64,000 nucleotides of DNA from Gryganskiella cystojenkinii (lineage: Eukaryota > Mortierellomycota > Mortierellomycetes > Mortierellales > Mortierellaceae). The stretch lies in assembly GCA_015852425.1 (NCBI GenBank), contig JAAAIG010000098.1, positions 1,182 to 65,181 of the forward strand, in the 5' to 3' direction. Both the position numbers and the translations under genes were made by a program. How positions within the stretch are numbered: position 1 is the stretch's first letter; each line of letters starts with the position of its first letter. The notes below the pieces were generated by a model. It was not told the DNA's origin. It did no database searches and worked only from the letters and a program-made list of their open reading frames with translations. Below are positions 12,599 to 24,482 of the stretch, piece by piece.

Positions 12599-14257
12599 GC
12601 CACGCCACAGTGCCTTTCTTTATTGATCATCGCGGTTTTTTCTCTCGTTGATCTTTGTTGCTATTATTACCTTTCTGCGTTTCTTTCTCCGCTGTTTCAT
12701 CAAATAAATAAATACTCTTTGATGCTCCATTTTTTTTGGATTATTGATAACTGATAGCCCTAATGATTGATTCGGTACCAAAAAAAGAGGTTTGCTGTGT
12801 GATGAAGTACGACTGTTGTCGTTCTTTCGATATTCATAGGATGCGAAAAGGTTTGTTCTTAATGGTCTTTTTTTTATATTTATGGGTAGATTAAGAAGGC
12901 AGAATAACTCTCAGAATGTGCGACCGCCCTTATCATAGTCCACAAGTGAACTAGACAAGATCATCAATAGGCAGCAAAAGACTTTCCGAAGGAAAGTTAT
13001 TTGAGCCTCGCTTCCCTCTATGGGCAGCGCACTTCAACTCATCGTCGAGAGTAAACTGTGTGTCTAAGTTGGAAAACAAAGACTAGAAATGTACTAGACA
13101 GAAATCCTGTAAGTACAGTCGATAAAGAAAAAACTTTTGTTCCCAGAGCCGCCTTTCTTTTATAGTCTTGAGAGGAATGGAGTGACTGCTTGTTTTCACA
13201 AACAGAAATTTGTTGACAAATATGCGAGGATAAAGAACTTTTCAAAGACGGCTGCTGTTACGAACAGCAGCTCTGGCATAAAGAAGAGAGTTCATTTCAT
13301 TTGAGCAATGTATTAACCCATCCTTTGACAGCCACTTTTGTTGTCGATTACAGACGTCGGTCAATCGAATATAATTGAGCCACAATCCATGAAGAAACAC
13401 CGGCTGCTTATCTCACAAGCACCTCTATTGCATCGCAGGAAAGTGCATTTGCAGCCACAGACGTTACACCACTTAAACGACGAGCTGAGTGAAAACAAAA
13501 TGCCAAGACGGCAGATCGCATCATGCAATTGTGTTCAATTCGTTCGTTCCAAGCTTCCAATAACAACAACACCATAGAGTATTCGAAGGATCAAGAGAGA
13601 GAAGCGAGTTGATTTTCATTTTTTTTTTATTTTATTTTTCAGTTCTCCCGACTCTAGCAGGACCGAAGTTTTAAGGAGGGCCTACTGATACAGAGAGCGA
13701 AATAGAGCAAGATTAGCTATCCGGTTTTCTTTGGCTGCAGGAGTGTTATTGTGTTTAGGAGCATCGCTGAGGTCGGATCGTCGCTTTTAGGACCAAAAGA
13801 GTCGGGACAAAAGCGCTGTGCGCGATCGCGAGTTAAAAAAAGTCAGAACTTCTTAGAGATTATACGTGGGTCATCGGATGTTTGGTCCTGGTATAGTTAT
13901 AAGGTTGTCATCATTCAAGGCGAGAAGAAGGGCGAGCGTGTCTTATGATCTAATTGATAGTAAAAAAAGGAAACTTACATGGAGGGAGAGGAAAGAGTGA
14001 AGAGATCAGATTCACTGCAAAAGTTTTTTTATGTGTGATCAAAAAAATCTATAAAAATTTCGTGTCACAGAAATCAAGTGATCGCAAGGGCAGCGATCTG
14101 ATAAGGTATGGGTAGGTGCCTGCCTGGTGGTCGAGTTTTTTTTTTTTGGCTGACACACCGTCCGGTCTCTGTCATTCTGCGCATCAGCTTTTTTTCACTT
14201 CTTTCTCATTCTCATACAGATTATACCATATACACACACACACACATATACATACTC
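12599..14257. other. Intergenic between SR and CIA1 genes
   Basis: I see no gene in 1.66 kb. There is a polyadenylation-like AATAAATAAATA at about 12703, a perfect 9-bp stem with 3-nt loop at 13251-13271 (GCTGCTGTT-ACG-AACAGCAGC), T-runs, and an AC dinucleotide tract (14232-14246) just before the CIA1 ATG. Short open frames here look random. Confidence 0.55.
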
Positions 14258-15805
14258 ATGCCACGACTGGAACAACTCGCAGTGCTGGAAGGTAGACATG
14301 GAACATCTACTCTCATTTCCTGATTCCAGAAAAGAAAAAAGAGTTTGTAGCTCATCTGACTCATCTCGCTCACCGTTTCTCTATCGCTCTTCTTGATAAC
14401 TTTTCTTTTCAAAACAGGCCACGAAGACCGTGTTTGGTGTGCCACTTGGCATCCAACAAAGCCGATCCTCGCTACCTGCAGTGGTGACAAGACTGTTCGA
14501 ATCTGGCAGGCGACCAACAGCGACGACCCGTCGCAATGGCAATGCACCAACGTTCTCGAGGGCGGGCATAAAAGAACCATTCGGTCCGTTGCCTGGTCAC
14601 CGGACGGTCGTCAACTCGCTACTGGATCCTTTGATGCAACCACCGGAATTTGGGAACGGGACGAGGACGAGAGCGGAGGTAAAGTGCTTTTGAAGGTGGG
14701 GTTGTAGAGGATATCTCCTCTTTTTTGTGGTGCACAAAAAGGTTCAAAAAAATTGCGGATCAGATCGGGAGAATGGCGAGGGTCTAATTGCCCACAACTC
14801 AAAAGTGTTACTGGACACACCGCCTCCGCTATTTCCCTGTTGTTGTTGGAGGCTAATCAAACAGCTTTTCTTCTTTTTTTTTGGTTGGTAATATAGACTA
14901 CGAGTGTGTAGCAACATTGGAGGGCCACGAGAACGAGACAAAGTCAATAGCCTGGTCCAAGAGCGGAGCATTGTTGGCGACCTGCTCTCGTGACAAGAGT
15001 GTCTGGATCTGGGAAGTGGAAGAGGACAATGATTTCGAGTGTCTGAGTGTCCTTCAGGAGCATACTCAGGATGTCAAGATGGTAGCTTGGCACCCTAACG
15101 AAGAGGTGAGTGAGCATTGAATTATCTCTTTTTTTTCTGCTAGTTTCGATGGAAGTCAACCATGACCACATCTTATTCATCAGCTACTTTTTGTTCTGTT
15201 CACTTTGATTCTAGTTGCTCGCCTCGGCCAGTTACGATGACACGATCAAGATCTGGAGGGATGATGATGATGACTGGTACTGCGCCGACACACTTCAGGG
15301 ACACGATTCGACTGTGTGGGCAATTGACTTCGATCCCTCAGGCAACCACTTGATCTCGGCTAGTGCAGATCAGACTTTGAAGATCTGGAGACGTTATGCT
15401 CCTGGAAACTCTATGGGAATTATGACTCCACGTCGTGGCGAGGCTGTCTGGAAATGTGTTGCTACTGTGAAGGATCAACACGACCGCTGTATCTATTCGG
15501 TCTCCTGGTCCAAGGTCCATGGAATGGTCGCGTCCTCTGGAGCAGACAACACAATTCGACTCTTTTCAGTTCAGGAGGTAGATGACTCTACCCAGATCGA
15601 GGGCAGGTTGACACCGCAACAGATCCAAGCGACGAATGAACCAGGAGTGCAATTGCAGGCTGTCAAGGTGACCGAGGTCCCAAGAGCACATGGCACAAGT
15701 GATATCAACTCTGTAGCTTGGTATCCAAGTGCGGACCATGGAGACTGGCTGGCGTCCGGAGGAGACGATGGATCGGTCAGGATCTGGAGACTTGTCCGAG
15801 ACTGA
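14258..15805 (+). CDS. CIA1: Cytosolic iron-sulfur protein assembly protein CIA1 (CIAO1)
   Basis: WD40 scaffold of the CIA targeting complex, which hands Fe-S clusters to cytosolic and nuclear apoproteins. Exons 14258-14291, 14418-14678, 14897-15105 and 15215-15805 give 364 residues. Seven WD repeats are visible. They include [20 protein letters not shown]...[64 protein letters not shown]...[24 protein letters not shown]...LKIW, a repeat ending IRLFSV, and a last one ending VRIWRLVRD. The first exon encodes just [12 protein letters not shown], matching the short N-terminal strand of CIAO1 proteins. Repeat number, spacing and the divergent sixth repeat fit CIAO1 rather than a generic WD protein. 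The length is slightly above the family norm. Confidence 0.93.
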
Positions 15806-16491
15806 GGATCCCGTTGAATTGTTAAATACCTAGAGAAAAGAACCTACCAAAAGATTAAAAAAATACACGCACAGCAGTATCCCACACATCTTGATCATCA
15901 CTGCCCATTCATGGAAGTCCGCACGTGAAGTGAGGCGTTGTGACTGCCTTTGAAGACAACAAAAGGCTCTTTGCTCTTCCCTTTCTTTCCTTTTTTTCTG
16001 TCCCCCCACCTTCTTTCTCAAGTAACCTTGCATTTTTTGCCCTCTATTGTTTCGCCGTTATTCTTCCATCTTCTTCTTATTGTAAGTCTCTTATCTCCAT
16101 GGCAAGTGCTTGCTTCCTCACCAGCTTCGTCTATCTTCTTCCGCATCGTTTCCTTTCGTTCAATCCATTTGTCGTACTGTCTTGCGCGTTTGCTGAAACC
16201 GCGTTCTATTTTTGATGATGCTGAGAACAGAATTCTTCTTTCCACATCAGGCTTGCCTACCACCCAACCAAGCCCAAGTGCGTTCACAACTAATAGCCCC
16301 GTCTGCCTCTCTCCGGAGAGTGGCCAAATATACCACCGAAAGGTAGGGCGTGTGAAAAAGAAAGACCCGAGCTGCCTTCGCCGGTCTCGCTGTTGCTCAC
16401 ATCTACCAGGACACTGATGTTCCCCTCCCCCTCCCCCTTGCCCAAAAAAAACTGCACTAAGGTTTATAGACGTCCAAGTATTTTTGCAGCC
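15806..16491. other. Intergenic: CIA1 3' flank and kinase promoter
   Basis: There is no supported gene. The second half is T/C-rich on the plus strand, as in the leaders of other genes in this window. Open frames at 15950-16417 are pyrimidine-tract artefacts. An in-frame non-disrupted stretch runs upstream of the kinase ATG from about 16393, so a slightly longer N-terminus cannot be excluded. Confidence 0.5.
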
Positions 16492-19291
16492 ATGTCCGGA
16501 TCTCCAAACTATATCATCAACAACCATTTCTATGGCCAACAGCATATAGAGGGACAAAATTCAGGGACAGCCACAAACGCAGGGGCTGGAACAAGGGCAG
16601 GGACAGGAGCGTTCATGACAGGGACCACAACCCTTCCTTTTTCGTCTCCTCCGGTCTGGAATAACAAACGCACCAATAACATCACCATGTGCCACCATGT
16701 CACCTCCACTTCGGGAGATCACACTTTTCAAGCCATCTTCTACTTCGATAACACCATGAGGATTTACACTTGTGCAGCCTCGGTCGATGGCATACCAGTC
16801 CGATTGGTGACTCCACCAGAGCTACGCGGACTTGCTGACAACATGCACGGACCTAGTGTCAACCAAAGTAACGCAGTTGTCAACAACCCGACCGAGGCGA
16901 TCGACAACGAAGCCGAGAGAGCGAATTACAGATGTTGTCTTCGAGAACCTGACAATTCTACCATCACCACTACCGCAGCAATTCCTACGAAAAAAACGCA
17001 CTCAGTCCAAAGCAGTACCTGTACAAAACAAATTGACATAGCCAATCACACCGATCACACCTGCTCGCAAGAGGTCATAGAATCCTTGGCCATCAGCACA
17101 CCAAGACGGACGCCTTTCATTAATCAAAACGACGACCTCTGCACAAAACAGGACAATCAGTCCGACAACCAACCCGAGACTCAAATCAACAACAATGACG
17201 ACGGAGAATACCAACAACAGGAAAAATCCACTAATACCCGTGCAGGGGAACCCCCAGCTCAACAGCCCAGTCCAGTGCCGTCTGTCTCTCCAGCACCGTC
17301 GTTAATCACGACAGCGCCACCCTCGTCTTCACTCCCTAAACCCAAGAGACATCGCTCCGGGATTAAGCAAACGTCTGTGGATAAGGATCAATCACTAGTA
17401 TCAACACCAAATCGGTCTTCAAAGCGGCTGCGATATGAATCTGCTGCTGTTGTTAACCAATCTACATCGACACCTTCCTTCTTGTCTCGAAAGTCAGAAC
17501 AAATGCATTCGGGGAGGCAAGAGCAAAGCCAGCAATCTCTGGCTGAATCTGAAATGACATTCTTGCCAACGCCAGTGACATCTACCGTCGCCTCGCCATC
17601 ACCCTTGTCGTCGTCGCCAAGATCAACACGACAACTATCCGAGAAACAGCCTTCAGTATTTCACTCTCAATCAAACCTGACCATGGCATCTTCATTCTCT
17701 CAACTGAGAGGACAACAACAGTCCGAGAAGCAACAAAGGTCATCGACATCTGTCCATGATTATCCAGCTAGCTCTGCCTCCCGGGCGAGACCGAGGACCA
17801 GGCCTCAACGACAACCACAGATTGTACTTGAGATTGGATATGACTCTGACAAAGAGATGGGTGTACGGGTCGAAACACTTCAAACTGGCGGAGTAATTTA
17901 TACCAACGACAAGGCTAGCACCGGTGGTGAATCTGCTGCGTTCGAAACAGAGCAAGGAAAGGAATTGAGAGAGAAACCAAAGAAAGGATCGAGCAGCGAT
18001 GAAAGTAACCTGAACCGTTTTCTCGAACAGATCTTTCCATTGGAGGCAGGAGACGAAGGGAGCAGGAACCAATATAAGGAGGACGAGGACGAGGAAGAGA
18101 AAGAAAATATCACTGGCTACCGGAATCAACTCGCTGGTGCCATTCGATTTTTACAAGCTCATAATTACCAACTCGATGGGAGCAAGCTGCTCGGTCATGG
18201 GGGAGCAGGATTCGTTATTTCAGCCAGGAAAGAGAATGGCCATGAGGTACAAAATGAGCTGACGAGGCTCATGAGAAAGAAAGAGAGTTCTTCCAAGTTG
18301 GTTGAAGAGCATTTGAACCGACTTTCACTCAACGGTTTTGCTTCTTTTTTTGACTAATTACTGCAAATAGGTTGCTGTAAAGGTTATGCCAGGGGGAAGC
18401 TCGACCGCAGAGCTGGAGGTCGACGTGGTGATGAGCTTGGATCATGAAAACATTATCAAGGCGGCAAACCATTACTACGAGATATCCGATAGAGGACATT
18501 GTGATCTTCACATCCTGATTTCGAACCGAGCTTCCATGAACCTCTCAGAGTTTATTCAAAGTCGTCAACTCTTTAAGAACCCGAAAGACAAGACTAGATT
18601 TCCGTCTGGAATACGCCAGGATGTTGTCAAGTCGATCTTCAAACAAATTTTTCGGGGTCTACAATACCTGCACTCTCATTTCGGTGAGGACGGGAAGACC
18701 CGTGTGGTGTCTCATGGCGATATCAAAGCCGACAACATCCTGCTTTTTTTCAGAAAGGAGGAGGAGGAAGAAGATAACGCGACCGAAGGCGTCGGATGTC
18801 GGGTCCAGATCTGTGATTTCGGTTGTTCCATGGAAGTAAACGACGCCTTTGAGCCACCTTATTTCGTCTATGGTACCCGGGGTTGGGGTCCACCTGAGAT
18901 GGACAAGAACGTGATTTCGAGGGAAATGCTCAAAAAGGGGGACCTGGGAACGTTACCGCAATCGAAATGGCCAAGGTTTACAGGTTTACAGGCCGATATT
19001 TTTGCTCTGGGTCTGATCCTGCACATGTTGATATATGGAGATTTGCCGTTGGAGTTGAAGTTGCTGGATGAGGACCGGGCACCAGAGGAGCTTTCAGAGC
19101 AGGAGAGGGAGATGCTTAAGCTTTATACAGCGCATCGACGGACAGGAAAGGGTTATGCCTTTAGACATATAGAAGATCGCCGGGTAGATCGAGTACTCTG
19201 GTCATTGTTGAAGATGATGTTGGAGGCGAACCCGAAGCATCGGATATCGTTGGCTAATATCGAGAACCAACCTTGGGTCAAAAACACGTAG
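16492..19291 (+). CDS. Protein kinase with long disordered N-terminus, HGD catalytic loop
   Basis: Two exons, 16492-18246 and 18371-19291 (124-nt intron, phase 0), encode 891 residues. The first roughly 550 residues are Ser/Thr/Gln/Pro-rich and disordered. The kinase domain follows: the glycine loop GHGGAGFV is at about 573, the intron falls just before VAVKVM (Lys near 589), and the catalytic loop is HGDIKADN (Asp near 702). DFG is intact at about 734, an APE equivalent reads PPEM, and the last subdomain reads LLKMMLEANPKHRISL. The catalytic loop has Gly in place of Arg, so this is a non-RD kinase, a loop also seen in Bub1-type kinases. No Mad3/Bub1 domain is recognisable in the N-terminus. 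All core residues are kept, so it should be active. Subfamily and substrates are unknown. The alternative start at 16393 is less likely. Confidence 0.87.
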
Positions 19292-20007
19292 ATTTTTTCT
19301 TTGCAATAGAAAATTGTACGTATTCATTTATTTTATTTATTTCCTCTTAGACAACATGCCAACAGACAAAGGAACATCATCAGTCGATGGTAGAAGATAG
19401 GGAAGGCAACACACATCAAATAACTCTGCGCGATACCAATCGTCATTTGATCCAACAGCAACTTTCTAACCGCGAGTACGCTTTGGCAACGGTGCAGTAA
19501 AAGAAGGCCATCTGGCAATGTTATTTTTGTCAACAATTTTGAATCTCCGGGATCGAGAAAGTCTTGATGGGAAACCGGTTTGGCAAATCGATGCGTCTTC
19601 GATTGCTCTCGTTTTAAATTACGATGATGGGCAAGTACATGCCGAGATTTTTTGCCTTCTCCATTTTGAGAGCATCGACGAAGTCCTTTGCTTCTTCCCG
19701 CTGCGGGACCATTTGATTGAAAGATCAGAGAAGGAAAGAGAGAGAGGCACTTTTATCATTAAGCGAACAACTGTATATTTAGAAAACGATATTAGAAAGA
19801 ATTGCATAGCGTTGCATTGTCGAAAACGATCAATTGGAAAGAAAAAAGAATATGTAGAACCAGAAGAGGCAAACGTGAAATGATAGAGTGAAGAAAAAAA
19901 GGCAAAAGGAGACGGGATCAACTTGAAAACGAAAAGAACGAAAAAGCTTGAAAACTTGAATTAAAAGGCAAAAAGACAAGAACAGAACGAAAAAAGAAAA
20001 AAAAGAC
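19292..20007. other. Convergent 3' flanks of kinase and monooxygenase 1
   Basis: There is no supported gene in about 716 bp. The region is A-rich on the plus strand. The open frame at 19518-19883 has no recognisable protein features and no good start context. Confidence 0.5.
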
Positions 20008-22021
20008 TTAGACGGCTGTTGCGACTGGTGCAGCCGATGCTTGGGTCTTCAACAAGGCAGCATACTTCTTTGAGGGCCTTTGAGGAGTTGATTGCACCGT
20101 ACCCTTGGACTCGACCCGGGGCAAGAACAGGATCTGGGGACGGTATTGACAAATGTACTCAAGTGAACGTTCCTTGAAATACTTGGGGACCATTTTCATC
20201 ATCACGAAACGTCCAGCAGTATCGAGCCAGGTTTTTCCAGCCATGATGGTCGCGCTCTGTTGTTTAGGTGACAGGTCCCGTTCATCGGAGGGGAATCGCT
20301 CAACATAAAATTCCTCAAAAGCCCGGGTGATGTTCTTTTGGTTCACCGAGGGTATCTCGTACAAGGCGTTGGACAAGATGATCGTGTCCAGAATTGCATT
20401 CAAGGCACCAAAGTTTGGGAGCGTCTATTTTTTTTTCAGTCGTCGATAAAGTTAGTAGGACGAAAAGGTGTGCTGCGTTCGATGGCATTCAAGTCTGGTT
20501 CAAGACACAAATTAAGGATATTTCTTTTCCTTACCCTGTGAGCGGCTGTTGTCGAGTAAAAGAGGCAGCATGTGAGAGGCGAGAAAAAGGATAAGAAAAA
20601 GTCAGTAATCCGCTGCGATCCACGAAAATAGGGCATCGAGAATGAAACGATAAACCAGCGTAGATCGACATATTACCATCGCCAATGAGCACAGTCCGCT
20701 TATGGTACCAGCTCTGAGGGACATTCTCTTCAAGGACGACCTTGGACAGACGCTCCTTGGGAGTAGCATCAAACATTTGACCGAGATTACCCATGATCGC
20801 CAACTCAAACTTGCGGATTTCGGGGTTGATCTCCTCCTTGGGGAAGGTCAGGTAATCTGAGTTCTTCCAAGCCTCAATATCCTCAGTAGTCATTGTACTG
20901 CTCTGATAGTCGAAACGCCAAGCGACACGATTATCTGTGCAAGTGAAATATCTCCAGGTCTCTCCCCGACCCTCGCCAATAATCGTATCCGAGTGTGATT
21001 CTTCCTCGCCAAGACCTTCATAGTTGGCGGGATCCAGATCCTCTGCGACGCCGAGATAGCTCAGGATATGAACTTGAGGGTCATCGGTTTTGATCTTGGG
21101 TGATAGGTCATCCTTCTCCATGTCCTTGTAGAGGGCCTTGCGAACGTCACTGTAATGACCATCGGCGCCGATAAGGATATCGGCCGTATACGTGGACTTA
21201 TCCTCACAGGTGATCGTGACATTCTCGGAATCTTGTTGAAGCGCGACAATCTTTTTGCCCATGTGGATCTTGTCTTTGGGGATATGCGTCAGCAACAGGG
21301 AATGGAACTCTGGCCGAGATGTCACCAAGGTGTCATAACCAGTTCTAATAGAGAGATAGAGAGAGCGAGAAGGAAAAACGCCAAAGCAAAAGTATTAGTT
21401 GCAACGTTTTCATAATCAAGGAGAGATATGAAAAAGTAATTGTAGGAATCCATGATCGGAAATTTTTGCACGTTCACTTTGCTGACAATAGCCAAGTGAA
21501 AACGTGTGCATGGTATGACAAAAAACACGTTGTTCAATTAATCGATTTGCAAAACGGGCAAGGCCATTGATCAGCAAACAAAATAGCCTGGAGGCTGACA
21601 TGCTCACTTATTTTTTTTTTCGTTGCTTGCTCTCTATTCTTTAAAACAACAGAAAGAGAGCCGAAACAAAAAAACAAGAAAAGAAGAAAAAAAAATAATA
21701 TCGAAGACGTTACCCCTGCTTGTTCTCCCTGAGACGGATCTCACGAATGACTTCCATATCCTGTTTAAAGATCGTGTTGATCTCGACAGTAGTCGAAATC
21801 TTTTTCACTTCCTCAAGCAAACCGAGCTGATCGATCGCGGCCATGATGTTGTAGGAGAGTCCACAAGCTGCGCCAAGGGGTAAGAATTCTTTGCTGGATT
21901 CAAAGATCTCGTAATCGATTCCGGCTTTCTCGAGCAGGAGACCCATGAAAAGACCACCGATGCCGCCGCCGGCGATCATGATCTTGGGAGATGTTGGTCC
22001 CGTGGATGTTGGTGTTGACAT
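20008..22021 (-). CDS. FAD-dependent monooxygenase, copy 1
   Basis: Group A flavoprotein hydroxylase (FAD_binding_3 type), expected to use NAD(P)H and O2 on an aromatic or polyketide-like substrate. Exons 22021-21714, 21344-20677, 20545-20535 and 20424-20008 give 467 residues. The Rossmann motif is IMIAGGGIGGLFMGLLLEKA near the N-terminus, and the second pyrophosphate motif is LIGADGHYSDVRKAL. The third FAD motif is VLIGDAAHRTLPNFG. This last motif is assembled from three exons; the middle one is only 11 nt and codes for the end of D plus AAHR. The C-terminal helix NAILDTIILSNALYEI is typical of Mortierella members. The start is the first ATG; the frame is open far upstream without a better candidate. 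A paralogue is transcribed divergently 2.46 kb away. Substrate unknown; no other biosynthetic genes are adjacent. Confidence 0.92.
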
Positions 22022-24482
22022 GGTTTTGGTATAAAAATAATTAGAATGGGCAGGGAAGGGAGACGCGAAATTGGCAGAGCGGGAAGAACGTGAAACAGAC
22101 GGTGTACTATGGGTGTTCAAAGCTAAAAGTTTGGAGAGGGAGTAATGAGATGAACAGAATGAGAAAGAGAAAAGAGCGAACAAAACGATCAAAAAAAACG
22201 AGGGTAATGAGCAGCGGAAGAATGAATGAGGCGCGGGCAAATCAGATGCGTTTCTTTTTGAATGGCTGCAAATGAAGAAACGGAGAGATGCCCACTAGTT
22301 CAGACCTCTGCAACTCTGTTTGAAGAAGAAGAAAAAAAGAGTTTCGTGCCTGCTGACGGTGGAATAGATCGCCTTGAAGCATAAAAAACATGCCATGGCA
22401 AAAGTATAAATGGCATTGAGGCACATATTAAAACAGACCGAGGGTTGACAAACAGGTTGTGCCTGCCTCTGTAACCAGACTGACATGTTCCCCGATTTGC
22501 TCACTTATAATTTTTTGCTTTCAATCGTCTTCCTCGTTTATTCTTCACCACATGGTCTCTGCACATATCCCTTGCTCTCTATACCTCTCGTGAGGGTACC
22601 GTTTCGTATGGGATCACCCCTAGCGATGAATAATAGATACTTGATCAGTCGACTCCTTTCGTCGAGGAAATTAAAAAAAATATTTAATGGTCAGTCTCCC
22701 ACCTCGGGATCGATCTCGATTACTCTTTTTTCCATGGCTTCAATCCTCCCTGATTCTCCTTCTTTGAAAGCCAGCGCTCGAAACCGGTTCTCTTTTATGA
22801 AGCTTTTTTTTTGAGTCCCACCTCGATCATGTCGCTCTCGTCCCATTCACGCTCTCTCTCTTTCGTTTCATTCCTTGTGCGACGCTTCAAGACCTTGTTG
22901 CGGCTCTCTATTTTGTTTTGTTATTAATATTGCAAGGCGAAGCCAAGCTGGGCTAGTTCCCACTTTCATTTTTTATTTTTTTCGATCTCAGAAGATGCCA
23001 CATGGCCTCTTCCCGCTCGCGCAATGCGCGCTTTGAACTTCTGAGTCGAGGCGGGTCTCTTCCACTTATCTCAAGCAAAAACAACAAAACAACATATTGC
23101 AGTGATGATGAGCGGGTGAAGACGCTTGTCTTGTTCTTTACTTGCATGAGAAACTTCTTGAACTTCTTTTGTAAAACTCTTCATTAATCAAAATCGTCCG
23201 TCTTTGGAGAATCCTGATCGAAAAACAGAGGTTTCTTTGTGCTACCCTTCTTTCAATTTCCATGCATTAAAACAAAGGAATGAAAGACCCGTCATTGTCA
23301 TACAGAAAAAACCAAGTCGGTTGGTGCTCCTTTGGCCATGTGGCCTCATCTCAGTTGTGTTCAGAACACACTCAAAAGTCCGTCACACAGAAAGAAAAAA
23401 AAGAAAAGGTACACGTCGTTCTCTGTGACTTTCGCCCCACTAAGATTATGAGCAGGGAATGAGCAGCAGAAAGCCCCGTTTGAAAAAAATGAAGCCAGAT
23501 TGACCGAAGCGCTCACCATACAGGATTGCCGGGTCGTACGACAAAAGTAGTGCAGCAAAAGGATGGATCAAGTTCTTTCGGGGCAAAGAGTCAATTGGTA
23601 GGGCTTACGTGCCACCCAACCATAAAAGCCCAACAATCAAGCGGTACCTTGATAGTCCAACACAACGCAAACAAATGGTTTTTTGAAGCGTGTTTTGGGC
23701 ATTCGAAAGGACTCTCGTTCTCCTCTTTCTTCCTCGCTCCCATGGTCAATGATAAGGGTGAGATATCGAGGACTGGTGATCTGGAAGCTGGAACCAAATG
23801 TTTGTGGATGATCAGCAATCAGCAATCAGAAATGAAAATAGAAAAGACGCAGTTGTTCCCCCTGACAACATCTCTCTCCAATGGTCTTCGACCTCAAGCG
23901 CACCCATGTTACACCAACCATGGCAGATAACTGCACGAAGAGCGTTATTACTTTCTGAAGTGAGCAAAAAAAAAAAAAAAAAATGAGGCTATATCGGTTA
24001 CTGTGTCGGTACCACAGTACCTCTTATTATTTTTCGCCCAACGCTCTGTCAATGCACTTCATTGCAGCTCGTTCGAAGAAAGCAGAAATGCATTTCAATT
24101 CAATCTCCTCCATCGTCCCTACCCCATCACCACTCGACATCATCTGTGACTTTAATTTTTCTCATCCAGGCAGGTACGATTACTCCTTCAACTCGGACCT
24201 GTTTCTCTCACCTAAAACTTTATTTACAAACGCACTTTCTTTTTTTCTTAGTCTATCACCTTCGCATACTCTTCATATCTCAGGATCGTCTTAGCAATTT
24301 TCGTCTAACAAAGGCAAAAAACTTTACTCTCTCTACACCCCGCTCAGTTCAACAGCCATTATTCTGCCCGGCTCTCTATCATCAAAATCGCTGGACCTTT
24401 TGCAACTCGCTAGTGTTTCTCCTTTGCAACTTAAAAGAAGACGCCACGCATTTATCACCAATTAAAGAATCCTCGCCCGAAT
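22022..24482. other. Divergent intergenic region between the two monooxygenases
   Basis: This is 2.46 kb with no gene I can support. The open frames at 22485-22814 and 23526-23930 lack homology-like features and splice logic. An 18-19 base A-run lies at 23965-23983. Both gene leaders must lie here, so shared control of the pair is possible. Confidence 0.5.

Noticed and set aside
19518..19883. Open frame between kinase and monooxygenase 1
   Set aside because: Lys/Glu-rich translation of A-rich 3' flank; no features.
22485..22814. Open frame between the two monooxygenases
   Set aside because: No domain, odd composition and no promoter or splice evidence; likely chance in T-rich sequence.
23526..23930. 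Open frame of 134 residues upstream of monooxygenase 2
   Set aside because: The protein has no recognisable pattern and the frame is not supported by a leader or codon bias.
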